Shown here: one piece after another, positions 1-9,555 of the stretch
Layout of the letters: every line of letters starts with the position of its first letter
Position numbering within the stretch: the first letter of the stretch is position 1
Origin: WJMT01 sp964599635
GTDB lineage: Bacteria > Acidobacteriota > Aminicenantia > Aminicenantales > Aminicenantaceae
Length of the DNA stretch: 64,000 bases
Reading direction: 5' to 3'
Assembly: GCA_964599635.1 (NCBI GenBank)
Contig: CAZRGM010000009.1
Coordinates: 1 to 64,000 of the forward strand
The notes under the pieces: model-generated
Database searches by the model: none
Seen by the model: the letters and a program-made list of their open reading frames with translations, nothing else
Told to the model about the DNA's origin: nothing
Program-made: the position numbers and the translations under genes

Positions 1-81
1 CCTCTAAATCTTAAGAATCATGAAATAAATAATAAAAATCCCCCTTATCAAGCTCATCAATGAATCAGGTATCGGCATTTT

Positions 82-2169
82 TTATAAATTATCCATATCT
101 ACAACGACTTTGGAGTAATCCGCCACCATTAAAAAAAGCTGACTCACAGCCTGCAGAAGCGCAAGCCTATTTTTTCTCAGTTTGGCATCATCCACCATAA
201 CCAGAACATGGTCAAAAAAATTATCTATAACGGACCTGATTTCAAGGATAAAACTTTGAGCTCTACTGAAATCTCCGATTGAAACAAAAGGGAATATTTT
301 CTCTCTTAAGGTGGAATAATCTGTATACAGCTTGATTTCTTCTTTCTCAATAAAGAGATCCGGAATCATCTTTGTTTTTGGCTGCCCTCTGAGTATATTG
401 TTAACCCTCTTGACAACAATGATCAATGAATTAAACTCCGGACTGTCTTTAATTTCATCCAGAGCTTTGAGCCTAAGAAAAGAATAATATAAATTATCAA
501 ATCCCGCTCCCAGTACGGCATTGACTAAATCATAACGATATCCTTTTTTCTCGTAAAGGTACTTGAGACGATCCTTAAAAAAAGCTTCACAGTGTTGACT
601 GAGTTCTTCTTTAGATCTATTTAAAAGATTTCCATATTCAGAAGCCGTTTCCTGAATTAAGAGAGACAGCGACAAATTCAATTTTTTATCAAGGATCGTT
701 CGGCAAACTCCCTGGGCATTTCTTCTCAATCCAAAAGGATCCTTGGACCCTGAAACCTGGATCCCTATCCCAAAGGCTCCCACAATTGAGTCAATCTTAT
801 CAGCAATAGAAAGAACGGCCCCGTTGAGTGTAGAGGGAGGCCTGTCATCCTGACTTACAGGCTGATAATGCTCATAAATCGCTTTCCAGACGTGCTGGGG
901 ATATCCCTGCTTCCTAGCATAAAGCCCTCCTATCTTTCCTTGAAGAGAGGGAAACTCTCTGACCATTTCTGTTACTAAATCAACTTTACACAGGTCTGCA
1001 GATTGAATGAGATCATTCTTTTCTTTAAATCCTATTTGTTCAGAGAGAAATTTAGCGATCCTTTGAATCCTTGAAGTCTTTTGTCGGTAATTTCCCAATC
1101 TTTCCTGATAGACAATCCTGCTGAGAAGGGCTCTCTTTTCTTCAAGAGGCTCTTCTAAATCATGTTCCCAAAAAAACCGAGCATCCTCCAGTCTCGCCTT
1201 CAGAACTCTCTCGTTACCCTGTTTGATAAGAAGCTTTCGATCAGGATTGCCGTCCGCCACACCTATAAACACAGGAAGCTGTTTGTTATCACTATCCACA
1301 ACTGAAAATAGATTCTGTCCTACCTTCATGGCCGTACTGATGACATCAAGGGGCAGCTTGAGATAATCTTCTGGAAATTCTCCTATAAAAACATAAGGAT
1401 ATTCGACGTCATAAATAATTTTATCTAAGAGCTCTCTATCCGGATAGACTTTGGCTTTTAAAGGAGAGAGCTTCTTTTTTATCTGTTTCTCAATTCTCTG
1501 CTTCCTTGATTCAGCATCAACCATGACTTTTTTTGATTTGAGTTTGGAAAAATAATCTCGAAAAGAGCTGACCATTATTTTTTCCGGGAAAAACAGCTTG
1601 TGTCCATAGGTATGGGAAGCTGTTGAGACTTCATCGATTTTAAAGGGAATGATTTTTCCATCTCCCAGACAAAGAATATTTTTTATGGGCCGGGAAAAAC
1701 GGATTGAGCTTTCTCCCCACCTCATCATTTTAGGAAAAGAAAGACCAGAGATCAGATCCGGAAGAATTTCTTTGAGTAATTCAAAAGCTCTCTTGCCTTG
1801 GATCGACTTTTTGAATCCCACATACTCGCCTTTTTTACTTTTGATGATTTCCAAATCACTAATTTTGATTTTATTGGATCTCGCAAACCCTTTAGCTGCG
1901 GATGTGGGGTGATCGTTCTTATCAAAAGCCGCTTTTCTGGGTGGCCCTATAATGACTTCTTGTTTGGGCTTCTGCATAGAAGCCATATTGGCATACAAAA
2001 CCAGCCTCCGGCAGGTCCCGTGAGTTCTTATTTCCCCAACTTCATTGTTCTCATCAACTAGATCCGCTTCTTTAAGTCTGTTATAAAGGCCCTTTTCTAG
2101 CTGCTCCAATGCAGCTTTGACATGAAGAGCTGGCATTTCTTCTGTATTGACTTCCAATAAAAGTTCCAT
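82..2169 (-). CDS. glyS: glycyl-tRNA synthetase beta subunit
   Basis: Beta chain of the tetrameric (alpha2beta2) bacterial glycyl-tRNA synthetase. It supplies tRNA binding while GlyQ forms the adenylate. The product is about 695 residues, the usual family length, opens with MELLLEVNTEEMP, typical of GlyS, and ends in an all-helical anticodon-binding region. An upstream TTG at 2178 is in frame, but the family N-terminus fits the ATG at 2169. That ATG lies five bases beyond the glyQ stop, so the two genes are almost certainly cotranslated. It is the last gene of a minus-strand run that starts with the glycine cleavage genes. Identity is from recognisable family sequence; operon membership is inferred from spacing. 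Confidence 0.96.
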   Translation of the reverse strand: MELLLEVNTEEMPALHVKAALEQLEKGLYNRLKEADLVDENNEVGEIRTHGTCRRLVLYANMASMQKPKQEVIIGPPRKAAFDKNDHPTSAAKGFARSNKIKISDLEIIKSKKGEYVGFKKSIQGKRAFELLKEILPDLISGLSFPKMMRWGESSIRFSRPIKNILCLGDGKIIPFKIDEVSTASHTYGHKLFFPEKIMVSSFRDYFSKLKSKKVMVDAESRKQRIEKQIKKKLSPLKAKVYPDRELLDKIIYDVEYPYVFIGEFPEDYLKLPLDVISTAMKVGQNLFSVVDSDNKQLPVFIGVADGNPDRKLLIKQGNERVLKARLEDARFFWEHDLEEPLEEKRALLSRIVYQERLGNYRQKTSRIQRIAKFLSEQIGFKEKNDLIQSADLCKVDLVTEMVREFPSLQGKIGGLYARKQGYPQHVWKAIYEHYQPVSQDDRPPSTLNGAVLSIADKIDSIVGAFGIGIQVSGSKDPFGLRRNAQGVCRTILDKKLNLSLSLLIQETASEYGNLLNRSKEELSQHCEAFFKDRLKYLYEKKGYRYDLVNAVLGAGFDNLYYSFLRLKALDEIKDSPEFNSLIIVVKRVNNILRGQPKTKMIPDLFIEKEEIKLYTDYSTLREKIFPFVSIGDFSRAQSFILEIRSVIDNFFDHVLVMVDDAKLRKNRLALLQAVSQLFLMVADYSKVVVDMDNL

Positions 2170-2174
2170 ATGAA

Positions 2175-3020
2175 TCAAGTCTCCTTAAGAGCTGTGTATT
2201 CTTTGGCAATTCGAATGGCCAAAGCTCTGATTTGGGATATGAGCTTAACCCTTTCTGTAACGCTTATCGCCCCTCGAGAATCAAGAAGGTTAAATAAATG
2301 CGAACACTTCAAGCATAGGTCATACGCTGGAAGAAGAAGGCCTTTTCTTATCAGTTTTTCTGCTTCTCGAACACTCATTGAAAATGATTGACTCAACACA
2401 TGGACATCGGCTTGATTGAAATTGTATTCAGAAAACTCTTTTTCTTCTAAAAATCTGAGATCCTTATAACTCACCTCATCAGACCACTTCAAATCATAAA
2501 TGTTATCCACTCCTTCCAAAAACATCTCCAGTCTCTCAATCCCATAAGTGATTTCTACGGGAATCGGAAAGACTTCTATTCCCCCAGCCTGTTGAAAGTA
2601 CGTAAACTGAGTGATCTCAAGTCCATCCAGTAAAATTTGCCAACCAACTCCCCAGGCTCCTATAGTGGGCGATTCCCAATTGTCTTCATCAAACCGGATA
2701 TCATGCTCTCTTATTTTTATACCTAAAAATTTCAAACTTTCTAAATACATCTCCTGTATATTTGAAGGGGAAGGCTTCAGGATAACTTGATACTGAAAAT
2801 GCTTTTGGACCCGATGAGGGTTCTCTCCAAATCTTCCATCTGTAGGACGCCGGGAGGGCTGAACATAAGCCACCTTCCAGTTTCTTTTATCTATCACCCT
2901 AAAGAATGTATCCGGAGTCATGGTCCCTGCACCCACTTCCAAGTCATAAGGCTGTGCCAAATAACATCCCTGATGGGACCAGAATTCATGAAGCCTCATG
3001 ATCAGACTTTGAATACTCAT
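2175..3020 (-). CDS. glyQ: glycyl-tRNA synthetase alpha subunit
   Basis: Catalytic alpha chain of the bacterial glycyl-tRNA synthetase, about 281 residues, with the class II core. Diagnostic stretches visible near the N-terminus are FWSHQGCYLAQPYD, the TFFRV strand and VQPSRRPTDGRFGENPHR, all highly conserved in GlyQ. The start chosen is the ATG at 3020; a TTG one codon earlier is also open. Upstream, gcvPB ends 13 bases away, so glycine cleavage and glycine charging genes form one colinear run. No T-box specifier region precedes it. Identity is secure. Confidence 0.96.
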   Translation of the reverse strand: MSIQSLIMRLHEFWSHQGCYLAQPYDLEVGAGTMTPDTFFRVIDKRNWKVAYVQPSRRPTDGRFGENPHRVQKHFQYQVILKPSPSNIQEMYLESLKFLGIKIREHDIRFDEDNWESPTIGAWGVGWQILLDGLEITQFTYFQQAGGIEVFPIPVEITYGIERLEMFLEGVDNIYDLKWSDEVSYKDLRFLEEKEFSEYNFNQADVHVLSQSFSMSVREAEKLIRKGLLLPAYDLCLKCSHLFNLLDSRGAISVTERVKLISQIRALAIRIAKEYTALKET

Positions 3021-3033
3021 CAATCTCTCTTTC

Positions 3034-4476
3034 CTAAGGCTCCCATCTCAATTTTGGATCTCTAGCGGCAGCAGTCTCATCCAGACGCCGGACATAAGAA
3101 TCATGTGGAGCCGATTTCAACACATCCGGATTTTCTTTAGCTTCTCTTGCTATCTGCTTCATTGCCCCAACAAACAAATCAAGATCCGCTTTACTCTCAG
3201 TTTCTGTAGGCTCTGTCATCAGGGCTCCATGCACGATGAGTGGAAATGACATGGTGGGAGGATGGACTCCTAAATCAATAAGCCTCTTGGCAATGTCAAT
3301 ATTCGAGATATTATATTCTTTTTGATATTTATCAGAAAAAACACATTCATGAAGAGTGGGCGCTTTGTATTTAAGATAATACTCTTTTTCAAGGCTCTTC
3401 CTTATATAATTAGAATTCAGCACAGCGGTTTCTGCGACCTCTCTTAATCCATTTGGCCCTAGAGACAGAATATAAGCCAATGCTTTTATCACCACCAAAA
3501 AATTCCCATAAAAACTTCGAACTCTTCCTATGCTCTTTGGATAATCCTCATCAATAAAATACTGATTTTGCTTCTTTATAATCCTAGGAATTGGAAGGTA
3601 GGGCTCTAAAATATTTTTAACTCCGACTGGACCAGCTCCGGGACCTCCTCCTCCATGAGGGGTAGAAAAAGTTTTATGCAGATTTAAGTGAATGACATCA
3701 ACTCCCATATCTCCCGGGCGACAGATTCCCATAAGAGCATTCATATTGGCTCCATCCATATAGACAAGTCCCCCTCTCGAGTGAACGATCTCAGAAGCTT
3801 CTTTAATCTGACTTTCAAAAATACCCAATGTGTTTGGATTTGTGATCATGATGGCCGCTACATCTTCATTCATGTTTTGAGACAAGTCAGCCAGATCAAT
3901 GGTCCCGGCTTCATTAGATTTAATTTCTTTAACTTTATAACCGCACACATGGGCACTTGAGGGATTGGTGCCGTGAGCTGAATCTGGAATAAGAACAAAT
4001 TTTCTGGGATCACCCCGGTCTTCTAAACAAGCTCGGATCAGCATCATCCCCAACAGTTCACCCTGAGCCCCAGCAGAAGGCTGAAAAGACAGTGCATCCA
4101 TTCCCGTAATCTCTGTAAAGACCTCTTCTGAAGTTTTAAGAACTTCCAATGAACCTTGGCATACTTCGGGATCTGAATAGGGATGAACCGATTGAAAATC
4201 TTCCATCTGGGAAATGCGTTCATTGAGTTTAGGGTTGTACTTCATCGTACAGGAACCCAACGGATAGATCCCTTTATCAATACAGTAGTTTGTTTGGGAA
4301 AGCCGGGTAAAATGCCTCACAACTTCAACTTCAGATACCTCAGGGAAGTCTTTGATCTCATTTCTCAAAGGGATATGCTCGGCTAGATCCTCTTTTTCAG
4401 GAACATCCAGTTTAGGCAAAACAAAACCCTTTTTACCCTTCCCGCTTATCTCAAATATCAAACGTTCACGAATCAT
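3034..4476 (-). CDS. gcvPB: glycine dehydrogenase (decarboxylating) subunit 2
   Basis: Second subunit of the split P-protein. It decarboxylates glycine with PLP and passes the aminomethyl group to lipoyl-GcvH. The PLP lysine lies in HLNLHKTFSTPHGGGGPG, about residue 268. The upstream ATG at 4509 overlaps the gcvPA stop, but family members begin with an LIF...GFVLPKLDVPE segment, and the ATG at 4476 has an AAAGGA Shine-Dalgarno seven bases away, so 4476 is preferred (480 residues). The split PA/PB organisation is usual in Gram-positives, Thermotogae and many deep lineages. Cytoplasmic. Confidence 0.95.
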   Translation of the reverse strand: MIRERLIFEISGKGKKGFVLPKLDVPEKEDLAEHIPLRNEIKDFPEVSEVEVVRHFTRLSQTNYCIDKGIYPLGSCTMKYNPKLNERISQMEDFQSVHPYSDPEVCQGSLEVLKTSEEVFTEITGMDALSFQPSAGAQGELLGMMLIRACLEDRGDPRKFVLIPDSAHGTNPSSAHVCGYKVKEIKSNEAGTIDLADLSQNMNEDVAAIMITNPNTLGIFESQIKEASEIVHSRGGLVYMDGANMNALMGICRPGDMGVDVIHLNLHKTFSTPHGGGGPGAGPVGVKNILEPYLPIPRIIKKQNQYFIDEDYPKSIGRVRSFYGNFLVVIKALAYILSLGPNGLREVAETAVLNSNYIRKSLEKEYYLKYKAPTLHECVFSDKYQKEYNISNIDIAKRLIDLGVHPPTMSFPLIVHGALMTEPTETESKADLDLFVGAMKQIAREAKENPDVLKSAPHDSYVRRLDETAAARDPKLRWEP

Positions 4477-4501
4477 ACTCCATTCCTTTCTTTTCTTTCT
4501 G

Positions 4502-5851
4502 TCAGGCATTTAAGATGTCTTTTAGATCTTCCGCAAAGCGATCTATATCCTGTCTCTGCGTGACTTCAGTCACACACACAAGCCCATATCCTTTCAGTTC
4601 AGGGTAATACTTCTCAAGAGAAATGCCTGGGACTATTTTTTTCTTCATGGATTCTTTTATGACCTCATCCCACTCTTTTTCTGTTTTAATGACAAATTCA
4701 TTATAAATTCTTCCAGAAAATCCAGCCTCGACTCCTCTGATGCTTTTTAAAAGATCAAAAGTATAATTGGCCTTCTGAATATTCTGCCATCCCAAATCTC
4801 TTAATCCCTGTTTTCCCAGCAATTCCAAAAATATGGTCGCTCTCAAAGCACATAAAGCTTGGTTGGTGCAAATATTAGAAGTGGCTCTTTCCCTCCTTAT
4901 GTGCTGCTCTCTGGTAGACAACGTCAGAACAAATCCGCGATTCCCATCTACATCCTTTGTCTCTCCTGAAATTCGTCCCGGAAACTGCCTTAAAAATTCC
5001 TTTCGACAAGCCATAAACCCTAAATAAGGGCCTCCAAAACCTAATGGGATTCCAAACGACTGAGCCTCCCCTACAGCGATATCCGCCCCCAGCTCACCTG
5101 GAGCCTTGAGTATGCCAAGAGAACTCGCTTCAGCCACCACTGCTATGGATAAAGCATTGTTTTCATGAGTGAGGGAGGATATTTCACCTAAATCTTCAAT
5201 AACGCCAAAAAAATTAGGAGACTGACAAACCACAGCCGATGTTTCTTTATCCAAATGTTTCTTGAGAGCTTTCAAATCAATTCTTCCTGAATCATCATAT
5301 CCGATCTCATGAACGGTTACCCCAATATTTTTGGTGTATGTTTTGATGACTTCCATGTACTGAGGATGCAGTGTTTTTGGAATCAATACTTTTGACTTTC
5401 GATTAATCCGATTGGCCATTAAGACAGCTTCAGCAGCTCCAGACGCTCCATCATAGAGGGAGGCATTGGAAATATCCAACCCTGTCAGCTGACATATCAA
5501 GGTTTGAAATTCAAATATCAACTGCAGTGTTCCCTGACTGGCTTCTGCTTGATAAGGGGTATAGGGGCTGATAAACTCTCCCCTGCTGCTCAAATAGTCG
5601 ATTACAGAAGGAATAAAATGCTGATAAGCTCCCGCACCTAGAAAAGAGAGGTATTCTCGATTCTTATTCTTTTTTCCCAGTTTACTAAAATAATCAATTA
5701 TTTCAGGTTCAGATCTGGCTTTAGGAATTTTCAGGTCCCGGTTTAGCTTGATATTGTCTGGAATAGACTTAAAAAACTCCTTAAGAGAGGAAACCCCTGT
5801 AACCTTGAGCATCTCTTTTTTATCATTCTCGCTTAAAGAAATAAAATTCAT
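4502..5851 (-). CDS. gcvPA: glycine dehydrogenase (decarboxylating) subunit 1
   Basis: First subunit of the split glycine decarboxylase, 449 residues, the usual length. The family signature is visible: FLGAGAYQHFIPSVIDYL near residue 70, followed by SRGEFISPYTPYQAEASQGT and a type-I aminotransferase fold. It pairs with GcvPB, whose gene follows directly downstream on the same strand. gcvH lies 22 bases upstream, consistent with a single transcript in the order gcvT-gcvH-gcvPA-gcvPB. The L-protein (lipoamide dehydrogenase) is not in this window. Confidence 0.96.
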   Translation of the reverse strand: MNFISLSENDKKEMLKVTGVSSLKEFFKSIPDNIKLNRDLKIPKARSEPEIIDYFSKLGKKNKNREYLSFLGAGAYQHFIPSVIDYLSSRGEFISPYTPYQAEASQGTLQLIFEFQTLICQLTGLDISNASLYDGASGAAEAVLMANRINRKSKVLIPKTLHPQYMEVIKTYTKNIGVTVHEIGYDDSGRIDLKALKKHLDKETSAVVCQSPNFFGVIEDLGEISSLTHENNALSIAVVAEASSLGILKAPGELGADIAVGEAQSFGIPLGFGGPYLGFMACRKEFLRQFPGRISGETKDVDGNRGFVLTLSTREQHIRRERATSNICTNQALCALRATIFLELLGKQGLRDLGWQNIQKANYTFDLLKSIRGVEAGFSGRIYNEFVIKTEKEWDEVIKESMKKKIVPGISLEKYYPELKGYGLVCVTEVTQRQDIDRFAEDLKDILNA

Positions 5852-5873
5852 CTTTTTTCTCTTTTCTCAGTGT

Positions 5874-6266
5874 TCATTTCTCTTCTTCAATCCCTTCTAA
5901 ATATTTTTCATATTCAGAAGCAGACATAAGCTCTTCTATTTCTGATTTATCCTTCACTTTTAATTTAATGATCCATCCCTTTTTATGAGGATCTTTGTTG
6001 ATAATTTCTGGATCATCATTCAATCCTTCATTAACTTCTGTAACCTCTCCAGATAGCGGAGAATACACATCCGAGACGGCCTTAACAGACTCGACAACTC
6101 CCATAGTTTGACGGGCCTTAAGCTCGTCTCCTACTCCCGGAAGCTCGACATACACAACATCCCCCAATTGATTCTGGGCAAAATCTGTAATACCAATTGT
6201 TGCGCTGTCTCCTTCAAGCTTCACCCATTCATGCTCCTTAGTATAATAAAAATCGTCGGGATACAT
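5874..6266 (-). CDS. gcvH: glycine cleavage system H protein
   Basis: Lipoyl carrier of the glycine cleavage system, 130 residues. The lipoylation motif GVVESVKAVSDVYSP places the modified lysine at residue 62, and the lipoyl fold (GITDFAQNQLGDVVYVELP) is intact. It shuttles the aminomethyl group from the P-protein to GcvT. A Shine-Dalgarno (AAGGAGG) precedes the ATG. The 79-base gap to gcvT contains a repeat tip, unusual inside what otherwise looks like one operon. No lipoyl ligase or LipA/LipB gene is in the window. Confidence 0.97.
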   Translation of the reverse strand: MYPDDFYYTKEHEWVKLEGDSATIGITDFAQNQLGDVVYVELPGVGDELKARQTMGVVESVKAVSDVYSPLSGEVTEVNEGLNDDPEIINKDPHKKGWIIKLKVKDKSEIEELMSASEYEKYLEGIEEEK

Positions 6267-6298
6267 CCTAACCTCCTTTTTTATTTCCAGTTATAATT

Positions 6299-6323
6299 TA
6301 CCTGATCTATTCATAAAAAAATG
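6299..6323. repeat. solo tip of the AACCTG...CAGGTT repeat family
   Basis: The sequence ACCTGATCTATTCATAAAAA and following A-run match the left end of the two ~257-bp elements at 44098 and 55799. It lies between gcvT and gcvH. The rest of the element is absent, so this is either a remnant or an independent short palindromic unit. Confidence 0.6.
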
Positions 6324-6345
6324 TAGTACCTTGCGATGTGAGCTG

Positions 6346-7437
6346 TCATTTTTTCTTTCTAGAATAAAAGGGAATTTTCACGACTTCTGCCTCCACCCTC
6401 TTCTCTCGAATCCCTATCTCTATCTTCTGTCCTTGTTCAACATACTGAACAGGAAGATAAGTCAATCCTATACTTTTTCTTAAATAAGGAGAAAAAGTTC
6501 CTGAAGTTACCTTTGAGACCTCTCGACCTTCAACAAAAACAGGATATCCGTGCCTGGCAATGCCTCTTCCTAAAAGCTCAAATCCAGCAATCCTTTTGTT
6601 GATTCCAACTTCTTTTTGGCGCCGCAGACTTTCTCTTCCCATGAAATCACCTTTTTCAAATTTTACCAACCATCCTAATCCAGCTTCAAGAACCGTTGTC
6701 GTATCATCAATGTCATTTCCGTATAACATAAGACAGGCTTCCAGGCGGAGTGTATCTCTGGCGCCCAGCCCAACAGGTTTGATTCCGTATTTCTCTCCCC
6801 TTTCAAGGAGAGAATCCCATGTCTTTAAAGGACTTGAGCACAGAGTATAGATTTCAAATCCGTCCTCGCCCGTATATCCCGTTCGAGAAACAACCGCCTC
6901 TTCACCAACGACTTTTCCCTGTCTGACTCGAAATGGTCTCATGTCCTCCAATTCAATATTGGTTAAAGGCTGTAAGATATCGATAGACTTAGGTCCTTGA
7001 AGAGCAAGTTGAGCGTACTGATCACTCATGTTTTTGACCTGAACTTCGAAGCTTTTCTTATGATTCATCACCCAATCAAAATCTTTATCTGTGTTGGCCG
7101 CATTGACAACCAGAAGGTAATCCACATCACTGAACTTATAGACCAACATATCATCGACAAAAGTACCTTGAGGAGTTGTTAAGGCTGAGTATTGAGTTTT
7201 TTGAGGAGTCAAGGAAGAGGCGTCATTCGGAGTTAAAAATTGGACATAATCCAGTGCTTGAGGGCCAGAAATCAGTATCTCTCCCATATGACTTACGTCA
7301 AATAAACCAGCCTGTCTGCGTACAGCATTATGCTCTTCGACAATACTTGAATATTCCACAGGCATTTCCCATCCAAAAAAATCAACCATTTTAGCTCCAG
7401 AATCCTTGTGAAATTTATAAAGTTTCGTTTTTTTCAT
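6346..7437 (-). CDS. gcvT: glycine cleavage system T protein (aminomethyltransferase)
   Basis: Transfers the methylene group from aminomethyl-lipoyl GcvH to tetrahydrofolate, releasing ammonia. About 363 residues. Typical sequence is visible: MVDFFGWEMPVEY near the N-terminus, RRQAGLFDVSHMGE, and SRTGYTGEDGFEIY. The open frame extends to 7500, but the ATG at 7437 has an AGAGG Shine-Dalgarno six bases upstream and gives the standard start MKKTKLYKFH. It is the first gene of the gcv-gly run and is divergent from argS. The upstream gap of about 140 bases is too short, and lacks the conserved core, for a tandem glycine riboswitch. Confidence 0.96.
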   Translation of the reverse strand: MKKTKLYKFHKDSGAKMVDFFGWEMPVEYSSIVEEHNAVRRQAGLFDVSHMGEILISGPQALDYVQFLTPNDASSLTPQKTQYSALTTPQGTFVDDMLVYKFSDVDYLLVVNAANTDKDFDWVMNHKKSFEVQVKNMSDQYAQLALQGPKSIDILQPLTNIELEDMRPFRVRQGKVVGEEAVVSRTGYTGEDGFEIYTLCSSPLKTWDSLLERGEKYGIKPVGLGARDTLRLEACLMLYGNDIDDTTTVLEAGLGWLVKFEKGDFMGRESLRRQKEVGINKRIAGFELLGRGIARHGYPVFVEGREVSKVTSGTFSPYLRKSIGLTYLPVQYVEQGQKIEIGIREKRVEAEVVKIPFYSRKKK

Positions 7438-7537
7438 ACTCATCCTCTCTTTATTAAACCTGGACTCCAGAAGAATCCGGATAAAACAATTTACTACCAT
7501 ATAATAGACGGTTATGCAAGAATATTTATAACTGTTC

Positions 7538-7565
7538 TTGCCACTCTGAATTTATTTGATATAAT
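7538..7565 (+). promoter_or_regulatory. predicted sigma70-type promoter of argS
   Basis: TTGCCA at 7538-7543, a 16-base spacer and a perfect TATAAT at 7560-7565. The expected start near 7572 leaves about eight bases of leader before the ATG at 7580. Confidence 0.5.
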
Positions 7566-7579
7566 GGACAGGAAGTCAA

Positions 7580-9517
7580 ATGATTCTATTCAAAAAAAAC
7601 TTAAAAAAGAAACTTTACCAGCTTCTGAAACAAAAATATCCTATTGAGATAGATGATCTAGATTTATCCTATCCTCCAGATATCAAGATAGGTGATTTTG
7701 CTCTCTCCTTCCCTTTCAAGATGGCTCAGAAGCTCAGAGAAAACCCCCGAAATATCGCAGAAAAAATAGTTCCTTTTCTTTCCTCTTTAGAAAGCATACA
7801 AAAAACCGAAGTCGCAGGAGGTGGCTATATCAATCTTTTTATTGATCGAAAAAACTTTTTCCTAAATAGATTCAAAACCCTGGAACAGTCAACCCTTTCC
7901 TCAGAAGAAAAAAAAGTCATTATTGAACACACTTCAATCAATCCCAATAAAGCAGCCCACATCGGCCACCTTAGAAATTCTTGTCTTGGAGATACCCTTG
8001 TTCGCTGCCAAAAATACAAAGGAGAAAAAGTTGAAGTCCAAAACTATATAGACGATACAGGTGTCCAGGTTGCAGATGTGGTCTTTGGTTTCTTAGAAAT
8101 TGAAAAAAAGAATCTTGAGGAAATCAAGAAAATAGAAGGAAAGTTTGATCACTATTGCTGGGATTTATATGCCAAAACAACTCAGTTTTTCGCTCAAAAT
8201 CCCGAAGCTGAAAAAAGAAAAGCAGAAATATTAAAAAAGATAGAAAATGGGGAAAACCCTGAAAATGACACCGCCTTCTATATCTCAAGACGAATACTCA
8301 AAGAGCATCTCCAAACCATGCAGAGACTTGGAGTCACCTATGATCTCCTGGCATGCGAAAGCGACATTATCAAACTGAAATTTTGGGAAAGCGCCTTCAA
8401 TCTTCTTAGGAAAAAAAAAGCGGCTTATTTTGTTGATAGTGGCAGGCACAAAGGCTGCTGGGTTATGAAGCTTGACGGCAAAACAGATCAGGAGAAAATT
8501 TTAGTCCGCTCCAACAACACCGTTACCTACGTGGGAAAAGATATTGCCTATCAACTTTGGAAATTCGGTCTTCTTGACAATGACTTCTCCTATGCACCTT
8601 TTATCAACCAAAATAATAAGATCATATGGATCACCTCTTCCATTAAAACTCCCCATAAGGCCGATTTTGGGAATGCAAGCCGTGTCTATAATGTCATAGA
8701 TATCCGTCAATCCTATCCTCAACAGGTAGTCATCCAGGGATTAAAATCTTTAAAATTCAAGCAGCAGGCAGAAAAATCAACTCATTTTTCATATGAAATG
8801 GTGGCTCTTTCTCCAAACAGTCTCAAAGAACTTGGATTCGAAATTTCAGAAGACGAGAAAAAGAAAGATTTTATTGAAGTCTCAGGAAGAAAGGGACTCG
8901 GGATAAAAGCTGATGACCTTATGGATAGACTTGAGCAGAAAGCTTTCGAAGAGGTCGAAAAAAGAAATCCAGGATGGTCAGAGACAAAAAAAATTAAAAC
9001 TTCCAAAGATATTGCCTGCGGTGCACTCAGGTATTTCATGCTTAAATTTGCACGAAATTCTTTAATTGTCTTTGATTTCGAAGATGTACTGAATTTTGAG
9101 GGAGAAACAGGACCGTATCTTCAATACACTTTGGTCAGGATAAACAGCATATTCAGCAAACTCAAAAAAATAAGAAACATTGATAAAGAAGACATAGAAT
9201 TAAAGATATTATCTCATCAACTATCCCTTGATTTGATAACAGGTGAAGAACTGGATGATTTCTGGGAACTCGTTTTTTATGCCTCTAAGCTGGATGAAGA
9301 AGTTCTCCATTCAATCCATACTTTGGAATTTCTTCATTTAGCTAAATTTACCTTCAATCTATGCCAGAAATTCAACGCTTATTACCATAAATATTCCATA
9401 ATCCAGGAAAAAAATGAGTCCATACAAAACGCGAGAATTCTCACCATATATTTTATATACAAAACACTCAAAGAGGCCTTGGATCTGATGGGAATTCCAA
9501 AGCTCGAACGCATGTGA
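7580..9517 (+). CDS. argS: arginyl-tRNA synthetase
   Basis: Class I synthetase that charges tRNA-Arg, 645 residues. The HIGH signature is at residues 127-130 (AAHIGHLRNSCLGD), preceded by IIEHTSINPNKAAH and followed by the characteristic VQNYIDDTGVQVAD. An N-terminal Arg-tRNA-synthetase domain (GDFALSFPF) and a C-terminal helical anticodon domain (GETGPYLQYTLVRI, then SKLDEEVLHSI) complete the fold. The middle carries a VTYVGKDIAYQLWKFGLL stretch followed by an insertion relative to shorter ArgRS enzymes. metH follows on the same strand after 38 bases. Confidence 0.95.
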   Translation: MILFKKNLKKKLYQLLKQKYPIEIDDLDLSYPPDIKIGDFALSFPFKMAQKLRENPRNIAEKIVPFLSSLESIQKTEVAGGGYINLFIDRKNFFLNRFKTLEQSTLSSEEKKVIIEHTSINPNKAAHIGHLRNSCLGDTLVRCQKYKGEKVEVQNYIDDTGVQVADVVFGFLEIEKKNLEEIKKIEGKFDHYCWDLYAKTTQFFAQNPEAEKRKAEILKKIENGENPENDTAFYISRRILKEHLQTMQRLGVTYDLLACESDIIKLKFWESAFNLLRKKKAAYFVDSGRHKGCWVMKLDGKTDQEKILVRSNNTVTYVGKDIAYQLWKFGLLDNDFSYAPFINQNNKIIWITSSIKTPHKADFGNASRVYNVIDIRQSYPQQVVIQGLKSLKFKQQAEKSTHFSYEMVALSPNSLKELGFEISEDEKKKDFIEVSGRKGLGIKADDLMDRLEQKAFEEVEKRNPGWSETKKIKTSKDIACGALRYFMLKFARNSLIVFDFEDVLNFEGETGPYLQYTLVRINSIFSKLKKIRNIDKEDIELKILSHQLSLDLITGEELDDFWELVFYASKLDEEVLHSIHTLEFLHLAKFTFNLCQKFNAYYHKYSIIQEKNESIQNARILTIYFIYKTLKEALDLMGIPKLERM

Positions 9518-9555
9518 AGACAGCCTGAATAGGGAATTGAGAAAGGAATCAATCA

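Noticed and set aside
7438..7579. Glycine riboswitch upstream of gcvT
   Set aside because: The gap is short, holds the argS promoter, and shows no conserved glycine-aptamer core on the minus strand.
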